A stretch of 17,552 nt of DNA from Rickettsiales bacterium (GTDB lineage: Bacteria > Pseudomonadota > Alphaproteobacteria > Rickettsiales > UBA8987). The notes below the pieces were generated by a model. It was not told where the DNA came from. It searched no databases and saw only the letters and a list, made by a program, of their open reading frames with translations. How positions within the stretch are numbered: position 1 is the stretch's first letter; each line of letters opens with the position of its first letter. Below are positions 16,002 to 17,552 of this stretch, piece after piece. Where the stretch lies: NCBI GenBank assembly GCA_020631295.1, contig JAHDHN010000019.1, forward strand, positions 2,115 to 19,666. Reading direction: 5' to 3'. The position numbers were made by a program, and so were the translations under genes.

Positions 16002-16952
16002 ATGGGACAACGTGCAAAAATCGCTCTTATTGGCGCAGGCATGATCGGCGGAACGCTAGCACATCTGATTGGCTTAAAAGAGCTGGGTGATGTGGTGATG
16101 TTTGATATTGTAGAAGGCATGCCGCAGGGGAAATCCTTGGATATCGCCGAGAGCTCTACCGTGGAAGGCTTTGACTGTAATTTAAAAGGTACACAGGATT
16201 ATGCCGATATTGCTGGTTCTGATGTGGTGATTGTGACGGCCGGTGTGCCACGCAAACCAGGCATGAGCCGCGATGATTTACTTTCCATTAACAGCAATAT
16301 CATCCGCCAAGTGGGTGAAGGCATTAAGCAGCACGCACCTAATGCATTTGTGATTGTGATCACTAACCCGCTGGATGTGATGGTGGCAGTAATGCAAGAA
16401 ACCACCGGTTTTACAGCTGCAAAGGTAGTTGGCATGGCTGGCGTGTTAGATTCTGCACGCTTCCGCTATTTCCTAGCAGAGGCCTGTAATGTGAGCGTGG
16501 AAGACGTGACAGCCTTTGTGCTAGGTGGCCATGGTGATACAATGGTGCCACTCACGCGCTACTCTACTATTGCCGGCATTCCATTGCCAGATGTGGTGAA
16601 TATGGGCTGGATGAGCAATGATGAGCTAGACGCCATTGTGGACCGCACGCGCAAGGGCGGCGGCGAGATTGTGGCGCTGCTGAAAAACGGCTCTGCTTAT
16701 TATGCACCGGCAAGCTCTGCCATTGCCATGGCAGAAAGCTACCTGAAAGACAAAAAGCGCGTATTGCCATGCGCTGCGCAGCTAAACGGTGAATATGGCG
16801 TAAATGGCCTTTATGCTGGCGTGCCGGTGGTGATTGGCAAGGATGGCGTAGAACGCATCGTAGAAATCAGCTTAAACGATGAAGAGCAAGCCGCGTTTGA
16901 TCACTCTATTGATGCCGTGCAAGGGCTTATGGACGCTGTAGCGAATTTGTAG
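16002..16952 (+). CDS. mdh: Malate dehydrogenase (NAD-dependent, LDH-like type)
   Basis: TCA-cycle enzyme interconverting malate and oxaloacetate with NAD. 316 residues. The Rossmann glycine motif is GAGMIGG (11-17) with the cofactor-selective acid in VVMFDIVEG (Asp35). The mobile substrate loop GVPRKPGMSRDDLL carries Arg84 and Arg90; Arg at 84 is the residue that favours malate over lactate. NPLD follows, then GMAGVLDSARFR (Asp150, Arg153) and the catalytic His177 in GGHGDTMVP. Length is typical of the LDH-like MDH of alphaproteobacteria. The start is set by GGGAG 7 nt upstream. In many relatives sucC/sucD follow mdh; here the gene is followed by a non-coding stretch. Confidence 0.97.
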   Translation: MGQRAKIALIGAGMIGGTLAHLIGLKELGDVVMFDIVEGMPQGKSLDIAESSTVEGFDCNLKGTQDYADIAGSDVVIVTAGVPRKPGMSRDDLLSINSNIIRQVGEGIKQHAPNAFVIVITNPLDVMVAVMQETTGFTAAKVVGMAGVLDSARFRYFLAEACNVSVEDVTAFVLGGHGDTMVPLTRYSTIAGIPLPDVVNMGWMSNDELDAIVDRTRKGGGEIVALLKNGSAYYAPASSAIAMAESYLKDKKRVLPCAAQLNGEYGVNGLYAGVPVVIGKDGVERIVEISLNDEEQAAFDHSIDAVQGLMDAVANL

Positions 16953-16956
16953 TTTT

Positions 16957-16991
16957 TTCTTAAGCTATAATTGCTCTTATTAAGAATTTTT
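16957..16991 (+). terminator. Weak candidate terminator after mdh
   Basis: TTCTTAA (16957-16963) and TTAAGAA (16980-16986) form a perfect 7-bp but AT-rich stem with a 16-nt loop, followed by five T. It begins 5 nt after the mdh stop. The stem is weak, so function is uncertain. Confidence 0.4.
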
Positions 16992-17005
16992 GATTACCAT
17001 TTTGG

Positions 17006-17110
17006 CGTCATCTTCGGACAAGCGAAGCGTAGAGTCCTAAAGATCTAGGGCCACAGGAACAGATATCACTCCCTTGGCCCTAGATAGTCCGGTCAAGCCG
17101 GACTATGACG
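17006..17110. repeat. CGTCAT...ATGACG three-hairpin (cloverleaf-like) palindromic element, copy 2
   Basis: The closing stem CGTC/GACG (17006-17009 with 17107-17110) encloses three hairpins. A' is ATCTT-GGAC with GTCC-AAGAT (17010-17044, small internal bulge, 14-nt loop). B' is ATCTAGGGCCA with TGGCCCTAGAT (17043-17085; 11 bp, 21-nt loop). C' is ATAGTCCGG-TCAAG-CCGGACTAT (17084-17106; 9 bp, 5-nt loop). Hairpins overlap by AT at each junction, exactly as in the copy at 10233-10305, although the stem sequences differ. No outer 28-bp inverted repeat is present here. Confidence 0.8.
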
Positions 17111-17120
17111 GAGGTACAGA

Positions 17121-17237
17121 ATGCAGAAAAAATTAACTGAAATTACTATAGCTCTCTCTTGTTGTCCTGGAGCCTGCGGTCTCACCTTTGCTAAGGCTAT
17201 GGCGGACCAAGCCACGAGTATGCGTACTATTTTATAG
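17121..17237 (+). CDS. Short ORF (38 codons) with strong ribosome binding site; signal-peptide-like or Cys-rich peptide
   Basis: An ATG at 17121 is preceded by a perfect GGAGG (17110-17114) at 6-nt spacing. It encodes 38 residues: a basic start (MQKKLTE), a hydrophobic stretch with three cysteines (ITIALSCCPGACGLTFAKAM) and a polar tail ending MRTIL. It resembles a signal peptide with a possible cut after AKA or AMA, or a small Cys-rich membrane peptide. It could equally be the leftover 5' end of a decayed exported-protein gene. No homology is recognised. Its stop lies in a GTACTAT-TTT-ATAGTAC hairpin (17224-17240). The Shine-Dalgarno abuts the end of the palindromic element, so the association may be accidental. 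Confidence 0.35.
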   Translation: MQKKLTEITIALSCCPGACGLTFAKAMADQATSMRTIL

Positions 17238-17240
17238 TAC
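17224..17240. repeat. Perfect 7-bp hairpin GTACTAT-TTT-ATAGTAC
   Basis: 17224-17230 is the reverse complement of 17234-17240 around a TTT loop. It contains the stop codon of the 38-codon ORF. No T tract follows, so it is not a standard terminator; it may be a regulator site or a 3' stabilising hairpin. Confidence 0.5.
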
Positions 17241-17301
17241 AAAGATGAGTATAGCATCAGCCACCACTACCTAACAAACACCCGGCCCATTCACCAAGTT
17301 A

Positions 17302-17330
17302 TTGAACAATGTTTTATATTATGTTATAAG
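17302..17330 (+). promoter_or_regulatory. Candidate promoter for the downstream flippase gene
   Basis: TTGAAC (17302-17307), a 17-bp spacer and TATAAG (17325-17330). The expected start of transcription, about 7 nt downstream, would coincide with the ATG at 17338, giving a leaderless message. Alternatively AAGG (17328-17331) is a ribosome binding site on a longer transcript. Confidence 0.4.
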
Positions 17331-17337
17331 GCCAGAT

Positions 17338-17552
17338 ATGCATATGAAATCTAACAGATTAGCCTCACGCCGCTTTATTCCACTGCTCTGCCTGCAGGCC
17401 TTGGGTGCGTGTAATGACAACATCTATAAAAACGCGCTGGTGGTGCTGATCACCTACTGCCTGGCCAGCAGTGAAGCCGAAGGGCAGCTGCTCTCTGTGC
17501 TATGGGTGCAGGCATGTTTGTGGTGCCGCATTATACACATATGCAAACCACC
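17338..17552 (+). CDS. LplT/Aas-type MFS lysophospholipid flippase, N-terminal fragment (window-truncated, probably frameshifted)
   Basis: The first ~50 residues match the start of the LplT-like MFS domain found alone or fused to acyltransferase and acyl-ACP synthetase (Aas): RRFIPLLCLQALGACNDNIY followed by KNALVVLITY, compared with the family's RRF.PLF.TQFLGAFNDN.FKNAL.I.ITY. Such proteins flip lysophospholipids across the inner membrane for reacylation. Two in-frame starts exist (17338 and 17344); AAGG at 17328-17331 favours 17338. After GQLL (residue ~52) the frame reads SVLWVQACLWCRIIHICKP, which does not fit the family. The -1 frame from 17491 reads LCAMGAGMFVVP, which fits the expected next helix (AAGLFILP). 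An extra CT in CTCTCT (17491-17496) would explain this. It may be a pseudogene or a sequencing error, and the window ends too soon to tell. Confidence 0.65.
   Translation, partial: MHMKSNRLASRRFIPLLCLQALGACNDNIYKNALVVLITYCLASSEAEGQLLSVLWVQACLWCRIIHICKP

Noticed and set aside
1..17552. CRISPR array, prophage, toxin-antitoxin, defence system, rRNA or tRNA
   Set aside because: I saw no regularly spaced repeats, phage or defence genes, or RNA gene signatures on either strand. The coding content is housekeeping.

Overview
This 17.5 kb window looks like ordinary chromosome from an alphaproteobacterium of moderate to low GC. The evidence is an alphaproteobacterial-type F1 ATP synthase operon (atpH-A-G-D, with a Lys/Ala-rich N-terminal extension on the beta subunit), an alphaproteobacterial-type AddB, a CarD regulator, an LDH-like malate dehydrogenase, and an MJ0042 zinc-ribbon membrane protein near a YdcF/PlsC pair. 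Short palindromic interspersed elements bounded by CGTCAT...ATGACG are also common in that class. I cannot name the genus; a Rickettsiales-, Holosporales- or Micavibrio-like lineage is only a guess from base composition and repeat style.

Layout. 1-527 (minus): 5'-complete but window-truncated zinc-ribbon membrane protein. 614-6512 (plus): a tight co-directional run of ydcF-like, plsC, glycerophosphodiester phosphodiesterase, purL (long form with a PurS-like N-terminus) and purQ. 6760-7359 (plus): carD, closed by a strong terminator. 7429-7593: a long imperfect palindrome (MITE-like) that includes the start of addB. 7564-10191 (plus): addB. 10194-10334: a nested palindromic element between convergent genes. 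10330-15826 (minus): atpH-atpA-atpG-atpD followed, 12 bp later, by a membrane-anchored EEP-family hydrolase where atpC would be expected. 15827-16001: divergent promoter region. 16002-16952 (plus): mdh. 16953-17337: gene-poor stretch with a weak terminator, a second three-hairpin element, a 38-codon ORF with an excellent ribosome binding site, and a candidate promoter. 17338-17552: the N-terminus of an LplT/Aas-type MFS lysophospholipid flippase, cut by the window end and apparently frameshifted.

Functionally the window mixes envelope and phospholipid metabolism (YdcF, PlsC, GDPD, LplT/Aas), purine synthesis step 4 (PurL/PurQ), DNA break repair (AddB), transcription control (CarD), and energy metabolism (F1 ATPase, malate dehydrogenase). 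I see no phage, plasmid, CRISPR, toxin-antitoxin or defence island, no rRNA and no tRNA.

The most interesting signals are structural. Two separate elements have the same plan: a CGTC/GACG closing stem enclosing three consecutive hairpins that overlap by an 'AT' at each junction. One of them is nested inside a 28-bp inverted repeat that carries a stop codon of a flanking gene. A third, unrelated palindrome with 22-bp perfect arms supplies the start codon and first ten codons of addB. Absences are also informative: no atpC after atpD, no ftsEX between the zinc-ribbon gene and ydcF, and no addA after addB.
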